Shown: in pieces, positions 46,515-56,135 of the stretch
Layout: each line of letters begins with the position of its first letter
Position numbering within the stretch: the stretch's first letter is position 1
Source of the DNA: Stenogyne calaminthoides
Lineage: Eukaryota; Streptophyta; Magnoliopsida; Lamiales; Lamiaceae
Reading direction: 5' to 3'
Length of the DNA: 64,000 nt
NCBI GenBank assembly: GCA_037126765.1
Contig: JBBCBC010000026.1
Span: forward strand, 27,686,448-27,750,447
Made by a program: the position numbers and the translations under genes
The notes under the pieces: model-generated
Database searches by the model: none
What the model was told of the DNA's origin: nothing
The model's input: the letters and a program-made list of their open reading frames with translations, nothing else

Positions 46515-47665
46515 AAATTTGTATACAATATTACATACAAGTGATATGTACAATTGATTTTTTTTTTTTTTTTTCGCGGTCATCTAACACGGGTTAGGGC
46601 AGATTATTGGTGGGCCAATGGACTTCTTCATCTTCTTCCTCGCGCAGCCGGCGCGGTTTGATTTCCAAATTTATCTTATTCCTCTTCTCTTCTAGCGGAT
46701 CTCCGATTTTCAGATTTCTCTTATTCCTCTTCTCTTCTAGTGGATTTCATGGACTTTCTTCTTCCTCGTTCGTGCCCTAATTTTCTTTTTCGCTCCGATC
46801 ATTGGATGAGAGTGTGTGATGAAATTCAAATCCTTCTGCACTCTTTTCACGCTGTTCTGTAAATCTGTAATTTTGGACTGATATTTTTTTCGCGTCTGTA
46901 CTGGTTTTGTCATGTAGTAACACTATTTTGCTCATATGGTAACACTCTTTTTGTTCATGTAGTAACACATCAAGTTGTTCTTTAAATCTGTAATTTTTGA
47001 ATGGGAATTTATTTTCGCGCTTGTACTGGTTTTATTCATGTGGTAACACGTTTTTCTTCATTTGGTAACACTTTTTGTTCATGTAGTAACACATGTTTTT
47101 TTAGTAATATGTAACACTGTTCATATATCGTCGTAATACTATGTGAATACTCATGTGTTACCATATGAACAATAATGTGTTACCATGTAACCCATGTTAC
47201 GTTATGAATATTTATGTGTTACAATATGTTTAATTATGTGTTACGTAAAATATGAAGTTTTTCAATATAACAATGTAGTAACACTTGTATATAGATGTAA
47301 TAACACACAAAAAATTGACATTTTTTTTTCAATATTACAATATAGTAACACTCATATATAGATATAGTAACACACTAAAAATTTTAGGAAATAAAATTAT
47401 GTGTTCAGTATGAATCAAACCTGCGACTAAACACATTAAGAGCAAACCTAAACCACTGGACTACAACACACGATCAATAATGATATGCATCTATTAATAT
47501 ATATCCACCATGTTCGCCCAATCCACAACTTGCCCACCCTGCCCGCGCCCGAGTGCGACCCGCCTGACCCAACCCGACCCCTGACCCGCGAAATTTAGTC
47601 CATTTTTGTCTTATTTATATTGTATTGCACATAACACTAGTGTACAATATTTCACACAAGTCTTT
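46515..47665. mobile_element. Possible 1.1 kb non-autonomous transposon with GTAACAC repeats
   Basis: The ends face each other: TTTTTTCGCGGTC near 46567 and, reversed, AATTTCGCGGGTC near 47594, with GTACAATAT-like words outside both. Next to them lie GGGTTAGGG and GGGTTGGGT stretches. The interior holds a cluster of TAGTAACAC motifs. No coding frame or target duplication is secure, so the limits and class are tentative. Confidence 0.35.
46915..47380. repeat. Cluster of dispersed TAGTAACAC / GTGTTAC motifs
   Basis: About ten copies of GTAACAC (often CATGTAGTAACAC or ATGGTAACAC) on the plus strand flank a central block, 47155-47245, where about four copies appear inverted as ATGTGTTAC. Spacing varies from 20 to 45 bp, so it is not a simple tandem array. 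Confidence 0.65.
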
Positions 47666-47791
47666 CTCACAGTAAAAACCCCTATATGAATACTCTATAT
47701 AGGAATAAACTCTCAATAGTAATAAAAAAATCACGGTCTTAACTCGGGGCCAGTTATATTTAAAAATAAACTTCTCATTGTAATTTGTAAT

Positions 47792-47928
47792 TATTTTTTT
47801 TTATCGGACAAAGTTAGTTGTTAATAGTTAGTACACCAAGCGCCCAAACACTCCACAAATTCACCAAGCCACCTTATAACTCCCATACTCCAATTAGTTC
47901 CCAAAGGGAATCGAACCTGAGTCTCTCA
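47792..47928 (-). mobile_element. tRNA-derived SINE, family 2, with 18-bp target duplication
   Basis: Bounded by a perfect 18-bp direct repeat CTCATTGTAATTTGTAAT (47774-47791 and 47929-47946). On the minus strand it begins GTGAGAGACTCAGG, has the pol III B box GGTTCGATTCCC at 47917-47906 and ends in an A-rich tail (the poly(T) run at 47792-47801). Length is about 137 bp. A clean, non-coding target-primed insertion. Confidence 0.8.
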
Positions 47929-48406
47929 CTCATTGTAATTTGTAATAAGACATATCCATGTATTTTGTATACTTTGAAAGTGTATATATTTATTTTAGTC
48001 AAATTCATATTATATGAAAATTTGGGCAAAGTATTGTAGTGTACACTATTACTATTGTTGGTAAGGATCATCACTTTACAATGATCCTTATCAACAATAA
48101 TAATAGTGGTGTACGTGAAAATGATGCATACAATGCATTCTCATGAAATTATTAATAAATTTACATACATGTAGTATAATATGTATTATATTGAATGTAT
48201 TATTTTTTTCACACAAAAAAATTATTTTTCTATGTAAAACTCTATTTCAGAATAACTTCCCTATAATAATATTTTTTCGCGATCCCGATAATATGATTGT
48301 ATGGAGCTTTTTATGTATTTATTTTTACAAATTTGCTATCCTACTCCTATTTTTGTGACATTTGTTTGATCTTTTTGTGCGATCATTGTGCTACACATTA
48401 TGCATA

Positions 48407-48800
48407 GAAATATCATTTTTAGTCATATGATTTTGGACGATTTCATTTTCCATCATACAATTTTTTACTTTTTTAATTTTAATTCTGAATTTATCAATTT
48501 TATTCATTTTTTATCGAAATTTTAAAATCTCGCCGGAATGAGCATTTGCACCACCTCACATGACACTTTAAAAATTGAGATTTAAAAACAAATAAAATTT
48601 TGACGACCAACACAAATGGATTGTCATGTAACAAAAAAAAATCAATTTTGAAGTGTCACGTGAGATGCACATGCTTATTCCAGCGAGATTTTAAAATTTC
48701 AAACCAAAAAATACTGAAAGACTAAAATAAAAAAAATAAAAAATTACAAAATAAAAAATGAACTTGACCGAAATTTTAGGACTAAAAATGACATTTTCTC
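48407..48800. mobile_element. Mutator-like MITE, copy 1
   Basis: The left end GAAATATCATTTTTAGTC and the right end, reversed, GAGAAAATGTCATTTTTAGTC are inverted repeats. Flanks TTATGCATA and TTATGCACA form an imperfect 9-bp target duplication. Inner blocks ATGAGCATTTGCACC.. and ..GTGCACATGCTTATTCC pair with each other. The same family occurs at 61977-62405. Confidence 0.7.
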
Positions 48801-48811
48801 CGTTATGCACA

Positions 48812-49519
48812 TGTGTATTGAATAATGATCAATAAAAATGTATTTAGGTCAAAAAATTATTTTGGATGCCAATTTTGGAAAAAGAAAATTAGGTGGCATT
48901 TTAAAACTATTACAAATTGGACCTTTGAATTGTTTTTCTTAATAAATATGCCCTTGTGCTTCGGGGGAAGAAAGGTGCTAAAATTGGGTGCGCTGGGGCG
49001 AAATCAACAACCGAAACTTGTTAAGTAATTTTAATCTCCTGAGTGTTTGAAGAAGATGTGCGGTTGTCTTTAGCTTTCCATTTCAATGCTTCAAAGCAGG
49101 TTAGTAATTTTGGCTCAATATTTTATATTATTGTGTGTTTTTCGAATGTAGATAACGTGTTTGATGAAATGCCCAAATAAAATCCTTCAAACAAAACCTG
49201 ACCCTCGGCGCTGTTTTTTCTGAAATGATAAACCCTACGAATTTGATAAATAAAAATCCATATGTTGTTTGCATTTCATTAAGGGGTCGTTTGGTGGATA
49301 AAGCATTTTGCGAGCTGTTGGAAAGTGAGAATGGTTGTACACATGAAATCGACACATAAGTAGTAGGATCTTCCTATTAGTAGACAGGGGATAATAATGT
49401 ACATGATACATATGAATTAGTACTCATTAATCTTGATTCATCCCATCCCAACTGGTTTTGTCCTCTTATTTATTTTGCTAAACTGTGAGGTTGAAATATG
49501 AGATAAATGAGGTGAGGGA
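48812..49519. other. Intergenic DNA downstream of CYP72A copy I
   Basis: No supported gene. 49262-49325 contains TTAAGGGGTCGTTTGGTGG, which may be an eroded Tourist end. The right part should hold the 3' UTR of the P450 copy. Confidence 0.5.
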
Positions 49520-50769
49520 TTAAAGCTTATGCAGAATCATAGGAGCACCGTACTGCGGTTGCAGTGTTAGAATTGGAAAGGGGGTGTGGCGGTAGGATGG
49601 AGATAGCTCAAATGAGAATCTCTGTAGCATCATTGACAAAACCAATTTAGCCTCAATCATGGCAAAGGTTTGCCCCACGCACACTCGGGGCCCGGAGCTG
49701 AATGGTACGAAAGAGAACCGGGCCTGTGCTGCACTGGATATTCCTTGAGAAAATCTATCGGGCCTGAATTCGTTGACGTCATCATCCCAGATCTTTGGGT
49801 CGTGGTGCAGGAGGCCTACGAGAAGATTCAACTGTGCTCCTTTTGGTAACATCATGTTTCCTACTTTCACTGTCTTTGTAGCTTCGCGAAGAATCAAAGG
49901 TATTGGTGGATACATCCTCAAAACCTCGTAGAAAATCATTGTCACCTGAGAAAAGAAAAATGAAAATAAAATAAACTAAAAGACACGCGGTTGTTTACTC
50001 GATGTCAAACCACGATATTCACTAATGAGAATATTGTTACATTAATACTATTGTTATAATTTTAGAGTAGATTGGAAAAAGCGATTATTGGTTGAGGAAT
50101 AGTGGAGTGAATGAGGACAACGATTATAGGAGGGGTATTGTATAACATGTTTATTTGTACGAAGTATGATGAAAGTGAATTGATCATCTCATTCACATGT
50201 TTATAGCCCTGAGAGATTTAAATTAGGGATGGAGAAAAACTTACAGTTTTAAGCTGGTTGAGACCATCCAAAGTAGGTTGTTTGTTTCCAAAAACTTTGA
50301 TGACCTCTTCTCGTGCACGAATTTGCCATTCTTGATGTTTGCTTAGCATTACCAGAGTCCATTCCAGCAAATTCAAAGTGGTTTCTGACCCAGCAGAGTA
50401 GAATAGCCTGCACTCTTCAATTATATTTTGAATGCTTGGTCCCATTTTCTTTGGCACTGGATTCCAGTAATGTCCCCAATAAGTCGTCGTCTATGCTTTT
50501 TCCACTTTCCACTTTCCGCCCTCTTTGGTTTATGATACCCTTTATCACAGATTGCATTTCTTCTGTGATTGCTTTCACGCTTCTACTTGCTTTGTTTGGA
50601 AAATAGCTGTTATACACCATCTATTAGCAAATTGATTTATCTTTGTATAATAAAAACGGATAAAAATGTCACATCTCATGCATGAGATAGCCTAATGCAA
50701 GACTTTTTCTACTATTATTTATTCATAATTGAGTATTTATATACACAAACTCTCCCGTGAATAGGGATG

Positions 50770-51005
50770 AACATTCAGTATTTTGGTTAACGAACCGAAC
50801 CGAATTAGAAAAATCAAATTAACCAAACTTTTCACCATTACATACCGAAACCGAAACTGAATTTTTCGGTTCGGCTTCGGTATAAAACCGAAATCGAATA
50901 CAAAAAATTTTAAATTTAAAAACCGATGCCAATACCGAATACCAAATTAACCGAACCAAATTTATATGTTAGTTCGGTTCAGCTCGATTTTTCGGTTATT
51001 ACCCT
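50770..51005. mobile_element. AACCGAA-rich MITE in intron 3 of CYP72A copy I
   Basis: Facing ends: GGGATGAACATTCAG..GGTTAACGAACCGAACC on the left and TTCGGTTCAGCTCG..TTTTTCGGTTATTACCC on the right, with ACCGAA/TTCGGT words throughout. This is a widespread plant MITE type. The target duplication was not resolved. Confidence 0.5.
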
Positions 51006-52086
51006 TACCCGTGAACAAGTTTCATAGTATGAAACTGGATTCATTTGGTAATACTATTACATTATTTAGTAATATCACTATTTTTATAAACTAATACCAT
51101 AACATTTTTGCACCATCAAACACGCTGAATTGTATGTAGTATTATTTTATAAGTGTAATTGTATTACTGAATGAATGCAATGATAATACCAAGTGAAAGT
51201 TTAATTCAATTAACAAGTTTCACTGGTGACCGACTCTTTATACACATGTTTCGCGTTATGAATTTTGCACCTACCTCCATCCAGGGATGAAATTGAATTG
51301 TATTAGTTGCAAAGCAAGCTTAACTTGTTCTGCCTGAAGATCAAATATTTTTTTTCCCTCTTCATGACTACTGCCAAATGCTGTTCTGGAAATCACATCA
51401 CCTGTTAGTTCTGCGAGATAAGTCCACACATCTATTTCCAATTTCTTGAATTGTCTTGTTGAAAACAACGATTCCCATTTCTCGAGCATGTTAAAACAAC
51501 TTATATACATTGCTGGTAGCATTTTCTGCAAAGACAAAAGACTTGTAATTTATGTCAAAACATATTAATTTATACTGTAATTGAGTTATATAATTAATAA
51601 TATATTTTTTTACTTTCAACTTCTCCACATGGAAAGCAGTGTTGACTATTTTTCTGTGCATCTCCCATTTCTCATCCTCAAGAAACAGGAGCCCTCCCAC
51701 AGATGTTTGACCAAAGGCTTCGGCAGGTGGCTTATGAAAAACACGGTAATTAGCCAAAATCTCCTTGATATGCTCTGGATCGGCGATGTTTATTACTGGT
51801 GTAGGTCCGAACCAAAAAAAAGAAGGCTTACCTGATCATTTTATATGAAACAGATGTATCAGGTATAAATTTAGAATTTTAATTTAATTTTCATACTATA
51901 ACATATCATGTATAGTTTCAATTCAAGGGGGTAAACCCTTGTAAAATAAAGGTCTAAACTATAATATTTCTACATATAAAACCAAAAAAATAAATATTGG
52001 GGGGGGCTCCCGCCTTTATCCATCCCTGAAAGACACATGAGACATAGATAAAATGGAAGGTGATAATTTTCTTCTTTGTTCCTTAC

Positions 52087-52709
52087 TGAAATAATTTCAT
52101 TTCATCTAAAAGTTTAAACTTGTAGAGAAGAGTGAAACTAAGTCGTTTATACTCTCTCCATCCCTTTTTATTTGAATATTTATTATTTGCATGAATTTTA
52201 ATGTAGAAGTTTATAATTATTAAAAGGGATAAAGTTGTTTTTTGATGAGAGTTAAATGATAAAGTAATGACATTTGTGTAAATTAAATGAGATAAAGTTG
52301 ACTTTAGCGTGGAAAAAATAATGGCATATGGTGTAATATTTAGATGCTTGAGGGGTATAGATAAAAGGAAAAAAAAATGCTTTATTGCAATTTATAGAAA
52401 TGTTCAATTAAGTTTTGGACGGACCTTTTTGGCAAATGTTCAAATAAGAATGAGATGGAGGGAATATTATTTCCTAATACACCCCCTCGCTCATGAGCTG
52501 TATTCTCTTACTCCATCATTGGGGAGATGCCTATTGGGTGAACAATTAATTTGATATGGATGAAGTTGGTTTTAGCGAGAATCGAACTCAGGACGTGGGC
52601 ATGAGCCTTTTGGCTCTGATACAATAAAATAATTCTTTCTCATCTAAAACTAAAAGTCCAAATTTATAAAAAGACGTAGAATTAATTTGTTTATATTATT
52701 TTCCTAACA
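52087..52709 (-). mobile_element. TRIM retrotransposon inserted at the intron 1 splice donor
   Basis: On the minus strand: an 85 bp 5' LTR (52709-52625) starting TGTTAGGAAAATAATATAAA; PBS TGTATCAGAGCC at 52623-52612; about 120 bp non-coding interior; polypurine tract GAGCGAGGGGG (52492-52482); and a 3' LTR starting TGTATTAGGAAATAATA at 52481, continued after a nested Stowaway as TAAACGACTTAG.. to GAAATTATTTCA at 52087. The flanks are GAAAG (52714-52710) and GTAAG (52086-52082), a 5-bp target duplication with one mismatch. GTAAG is a canonical plant donor. Size and layout match terminal-repeat retrotransposons in miniature. Confidence 0.82.
52152..52464. mobile_element. Stowaway MITE inside the TRIM 3' LTR
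   Basis: Ends CTCTCTCCATCCCTTTTTAT and, reversed, TTCCCTCCATCTCATTCTTA, with TA on both sides (52150-52151, 52465-52466). Removing it with one TA rejoins the TRIM LTR as AATAATATAAAC, exactly as in the intact LTR, which proves nesting order. Confidence 0.82.
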
Positions 52710-53031
52710 CTTTCCGTACTTATGAATGACGTTGTGGTAATATGGATGTATATGAGACGGCAGATCATCTGAAAGCTCCATTGTTTTGGGCTGCTCTGTT
52801 TTCATACATGCCAAGAAGTCTTTTAAGTCCCCAAAAGGGAGTTTGTACGGGCTCCCCTTCATACCCTGCATCCTCAGAAACTTCTCCAGCTTCTTAGGCT
52901 TTAGCCATACCCAGTTTAGTACTTTCACTACAAGTATTGAAGCTACAAGTACAAGTATAGAAGCCATGATTGAGTTAAGTCTCACATCCATATTGGAGTA
53001 TGGAGTGATTGTAGCTGATTAATTAGTTTGG

Positions 53032-53039
53032 TTTATATA
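53032..53039 (-). promoter_or_regulatory. TATA box of CYP72A copy I
   Basis: TATATAAA on the minus strand, about 42 bp upstream of the ATG at 52991, in the context AAATCAGCCGCTATATA. The same context precedes copy II, so the core promoter was duplicated with the gene. Confidence 0.6.
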
Positions 53040-53139
53040 GCGGCTGATTTAACTTGGCTCTAGCTCTTGAATTGTCAGTTACGCCAGTTTGATGGGCTAT
53101 AAACGTAATTGTCAATTGGTTTACATAAGGATTTATATT

Positions 53140-53270
53140 TTGATAACTCGATATCTAGTCCGAGAATCGACTAATTTGAGGGACCAGATTTAAAAAATTA
53201 ATCTTCGAATCTGAGATCTAAAGAAGAGCATACTACGGAGTCCCAAGTCTACACCACTAGGCCAACTCAT
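53140..53270 (-). mobile_element. tRNA-derived SINE, family 1, copy with A box
   Basis: On the minus strand: GAGTTGGCCTAGTGGTGTAG with A box TGGCCTAGTGG (53264-53254), then GACTTGGGACTCCGTAGTAT, a B-box-like GATTCGAAGATT, and a tail sharing CTAGATATCGAGTTATC with the copy at 33096-33294. No clean target duplication was found. It lies just upstream of CYP72A copy I. Confidence 0.65.
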
Positions 53271-53271
53271 C

Positions 53272-53820
53272 CCTGCGAAACTTGTCCAATTTGTAGAATA
53301 AATTATGTTGTTTTTTTAAGTGCATCATGTTGTTTGGTTAAAGTATAAGAATGAGTCTCTCATGCAAATTTGCATTGTGCGAAATTGCAAATTATTTTAA
53401 AATTTGTGGGGCAATTGATAGATTGAGTTGATTTTCATGGTTTTTTTTAGCTCCTTTACTAATTTTTATAGAAGTGTTTATGAAGTAGTAATTATTAGTA
53501 ATTAACAATATAAAATTAGTAAATTATGATAAATATTTGATTCAATTGAGAAGTGTAAAATCATTTTCTATATCAATTCCCATGATAAAAAAACGTTTGG
53601 GGCTAATCTTTGTGTACAAATTCTTGTATACATTAGTTGCACGGAACAATTGATGTGTATTTTTTAAATGATATTTGTTGTTTTTACTTTATGTAATTAG
53701 TTGTTTTCCATGAACAATATTAGATGTTTTATTGTACTGTAAAATTTGTTTTCATTGAACAATATTAATTTGCCAATAATAATTATTTTTATTGAACAGT
53801 ATTAATTATTTTTTGAGTGG
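53272..53820. other. Intergenic AT-rich DNA
   Basis: No gene. Repeated phrases AACAATATTAATT and ATTGAACAATATTA near 53710-53815 suggest eroded repeat sequence. Confidence 0.5.
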
Positions 53821-53827
53821 GTTTTCT

Positions 53828-54040
53828 GTGCACCAGGTTTTCTGTGTACCCCATAGTGTATTTTAGAAAATTGCAATTTGTTACACTGAAACTTGCGACT
53901 TGTTACACAGAAACTTGCAACCTCTTTTCATAAAACATAGTTGCAAATTTTCGCATAATAAGTTGCAAGTTTTAGTGCAACAAGTTGCAAAATTTTAAAA
54001 TACACTATGAAATTTATGGTACTCCTGGTGCATACAAGAC
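53828..54040. mobile_element. Palindromic MITE with GTGCACCAGG ends
   Basis: The left arm TGTGCACCAGG..CATAGTGTATTTTA and the right arm, reversed, TATGCACCAGG..CATAGTGTATTTTA pair over about 60 bp. The middle repeats GTTGCAAGTTTC and its complement. Class unknown. Confidence 0.55.
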
Positions 54041-54306
54041 CTAGCTATACCTAGCTTTGTTTCTAATAATTATTCACCAGATACAAAGTGAGTGAACTGG
54101 TGGTTCAAAAGTAGTAATAAATTTTGCTTGCAAGTATGCAAGCATTGAAGTGCAGACATCATTACCAAATGTTGGCAGACAAATTTAGAGAAGGCTGCTA
54201 CCAAACATCATCAACGGTCCATCTACTTTACTTTTATGGGAAAACCCATTTTGGTCGTGAAATATTGATTGGGTAGGTGTTGACTATTCGAGATTTAAAA
54301 ACCTAA

Positions 54307-54633
54307 TGCTGCGTTTGTTTTGGGATTTAAGTGTGCGGAGCAAGTCAAGGTTTTAGAATTCAGGGATTTAAAATCCTTGATGAATAGTAAATTTATGTGT
54401 TTGTTTTGGGATTTGAGTAAAGTAGTATTTAACTTTATGTCAAATCAATCTTTAATAGTGATTGATGTTGTATCATTATATTATATTGAGAAGAGTAATA
54501 ATAGATTTATAGATATTTGTAGGTGTGGTTTGAATGTGGGATTTAAAAATCAGACTTTAAATCCCAAACTCGTATGAGACGGGGAACGCAAAGTCCTAAG
54601 TCCATCCGTGTGAATCCCAAAACAAACACAGCC
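54307..54633. mobile_element. Tourist-like (PIF/Harbinger) MITE with TAA target
   Basis: The left end TGCTGCGTTTGTTTTGGGAT and the right end, reversed, GGCTGTGTTTGTTTTGGGAT are inverted repeats. TAA flanks both sides (54304-54306 and 54634-54636). 327 bp. The small frame inside is not a gene. Confidence 0.75.
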
Positions 54634-54662
54634 TAAAGAACTGTAAATTTGATATTATAATG

Positions 54663-54714
54663 GGTATATACATATACATATATATATATACATATACATA
54701 TATATATATATATA
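54663..54714. repeat. TA/CATA microsatellite
   Basis: Alternating TATATA and CATATA units, directly abutting the CACTA-type element that starts at 54715. Confidence 0.9.
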
Positions 54715-55132
54715 TACTACAAGAAAATAGTGCATTGTCTATGAAATTTTTCAATATTTTTCCAACATGCGTACAAATTTCCAACGAAAATAATTTCATC
54801 CTTAATATTTAAGACTTGTCTACAATAAATTTATAATTATATAGGTTATTTTTAATCTATAAATATAATTGTTTATGAAAATGTAAATTGTCTAGAAAAT
54901 TATTTGTGTAGGTAAGTTTGCTTACAGAAATTACAATATGTAGGTAGATTGCTCGTAGGTAATTTGTTTGTCTAGAAAATTATTTGTGTAGGTATTTTTT
55001 TCAAAGATTATTTTAAAATTTGGTAAGCAAATCGTAGACAATCCTCACATTTTATGGACATAATTATTTTTGTAGAAAAATTTTGTAGCTATTTGAAAAT
55101 TTTGTTAGACAATTATCCACTTTCTTGTAGTG
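54715..55132. mobile_element. CACTA-type non-autonomous element
   Basis: The left end TACTACAAGAAAATAGTGCA and the right end, reversed, CACTACAAGAAAGTGGATAA carry the diagnostic CACTACAAGAAA terminus of the CACTA (En/Spm) superfamily, the first base being mutated on the left. The interior repeats GTCTAGAAAATTATTTGTGT. No 3-bp target duplication remains clear. Confidence 0.75.
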
Positions 55133-55248
55133 AAAATATGAGTGGGTTCAAATTCGGACCAACATTGAAATCGCCTCGGATATAGGACAAATCGTGATTT
55201 TCATAACACTCACGAACTCATATCCAAACCCGTCTTTTATATATTTAT

Positions 55249-55669
55249 CAGTGTTTTCATAACCGAACCGGTGATCGAACCGGACAGACCACCGGTCAGC
55301 GGTTCAACCGGTCGGACTGGTTCAACCGGCGGTTCAACCGTTTTCTATGTTTAGTTAAAAAAACAAAATAAATATATACCTACAAAAATTTAAATATATA
55401 TTTTATAACTTTTCACATCATATTTTATAAATTTTGTCCCACCTCATACATTTATCCCACATCGAAAGTGTTGGAGAAAAATGTGAGAGGAATATAGATT
55501 TAAAATTTTAAATATTTAATATAAATTAATAATTTAATTTTTTAAAAAAAAGAAAAAAACCGGTTTTTTCCGGTTGAGCCGGGTTTTGACCGATTCAACC
55601 TGAAATCCGGTTATGTATGTGTATTTTAACCGGGTTACCGGCCGGTTCAACCCGGTTTTGAAAACACTG
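55249..55669. mobile_element. hAT MITE with perfect 8-bp target duplication
   Basis: Inverted ends CAGTGTTTTCATAACCG and CAGTGTTTTCAAAACCG, flanked by ATATTTAT on both sides (55241-55248, 55670-55677). Eight-base duplication and CAGTG ends identify the hAT superfamily. The interior is rich in ACCGGTT. An older relative is at 33564-34223. Confidence 0.85.
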
Positions 55670-55787
55670 ATATTTATACAAACTTATTTTTATATTATTA
55701 TATATATAGATTTAATGTGTTGTTTCTAAGTATTAATATTAAATGTCTAGGTTGTGCTTCAAAAATTAAAGGAAAAATAATAATAAT

Positions 55788-56135
55788 TACACACTTGGTG
55801 TATGACCAACTCGATCACATGCTGCAGTAGGTTAATGTATCAATTTTAATTTTTTTTTTAAAAAAAAAACTTACAGGACTATAATCAAAAGCCAATACTT
55901 ATGTGACCAAAACCAAAATCGATGTAAGTTACTGGACTAAAAAAAATTTAATCCCCAAAATTAATTTTACACGTGGTGTATGACCGGCCCGGTCACCTGC
56001 TGCAGCAAGTTAATGGACCAATTTAGTTTTTTTTTTGGAAATTTATTGGACCATAATAAAAAATCAATACTTATGAGACCAAAATCAAAATCAATGTAAG
56101 TTATTGGACTAAAAAAAAAATTAATCCCTTAAAAT
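55788..56135. repeat. Tandem duplication of about 180 bp
   Basis: Unit 1 (55788-55967) begins TACACACTTGGTGTATGACC and unit 2 (from 55968) begins TACACGTGGTGTATGACC. Both then share ATGCTGCAG/CTGCTGCAG, a poly(T) run, CAATACTTATG, GATGTAAGTTACTGGACTAA. They differ by scattered substitutions, so the duplication is not recent. Confidence 0.75.

Larger units (their letters stand above)
49520..52991 (-). pseudogene. CYP72A-like cytochrome P450, copy I, with disrupted donor and frameshift
   Basis: Five exons on the minus strand: 52991-52715, 51831-51614, 51525-51275, 50606-50245, 49945-49520 (about 510 codons). CYP72-clan P450s are ER-anchored oxygenases of terpenoid and hormone metabolism; the substrate cannot be told here. 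Visible: N-terminal anchor with VLNWVWLKPKKLEK, WFGPTP, LTGDVISRTAFGSS, I-helix SAGSETT, K-helix EVLR, FRPDRF, and heme loop FSSGPRVCVG with the Cys ligand. Lesions: the exon 1 donor, normally TACG|GTAAG, now reads TACGGAAAG followed by a TRIM insertion (52087-52709); and one extra base near 50435-50455 in exon 4 shifts the frame between SSAKEN and GPSIQN. Either alone would prevent a normal protein. All other exon lengths match copy II or III. Confidence 0.9.

Noticed and set aside
49130..49185. Possible pentatricopeptide repeat fragment (NVFDEMPK)
   Set aside because: Only about 13 codons match before a stop, with no neighbouring repeats; chance or a minute relic cannot be told apart.
52560..52624. 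tRNA-like or SINE-like text (ATCAGAGCC, GTTCGATTC) on the minus strand
   Set aside because: It sits between an LTR and a purine tract and is better explained as the PBS and interior of the TRIM; no tRNA cloverleaf or A box is present.
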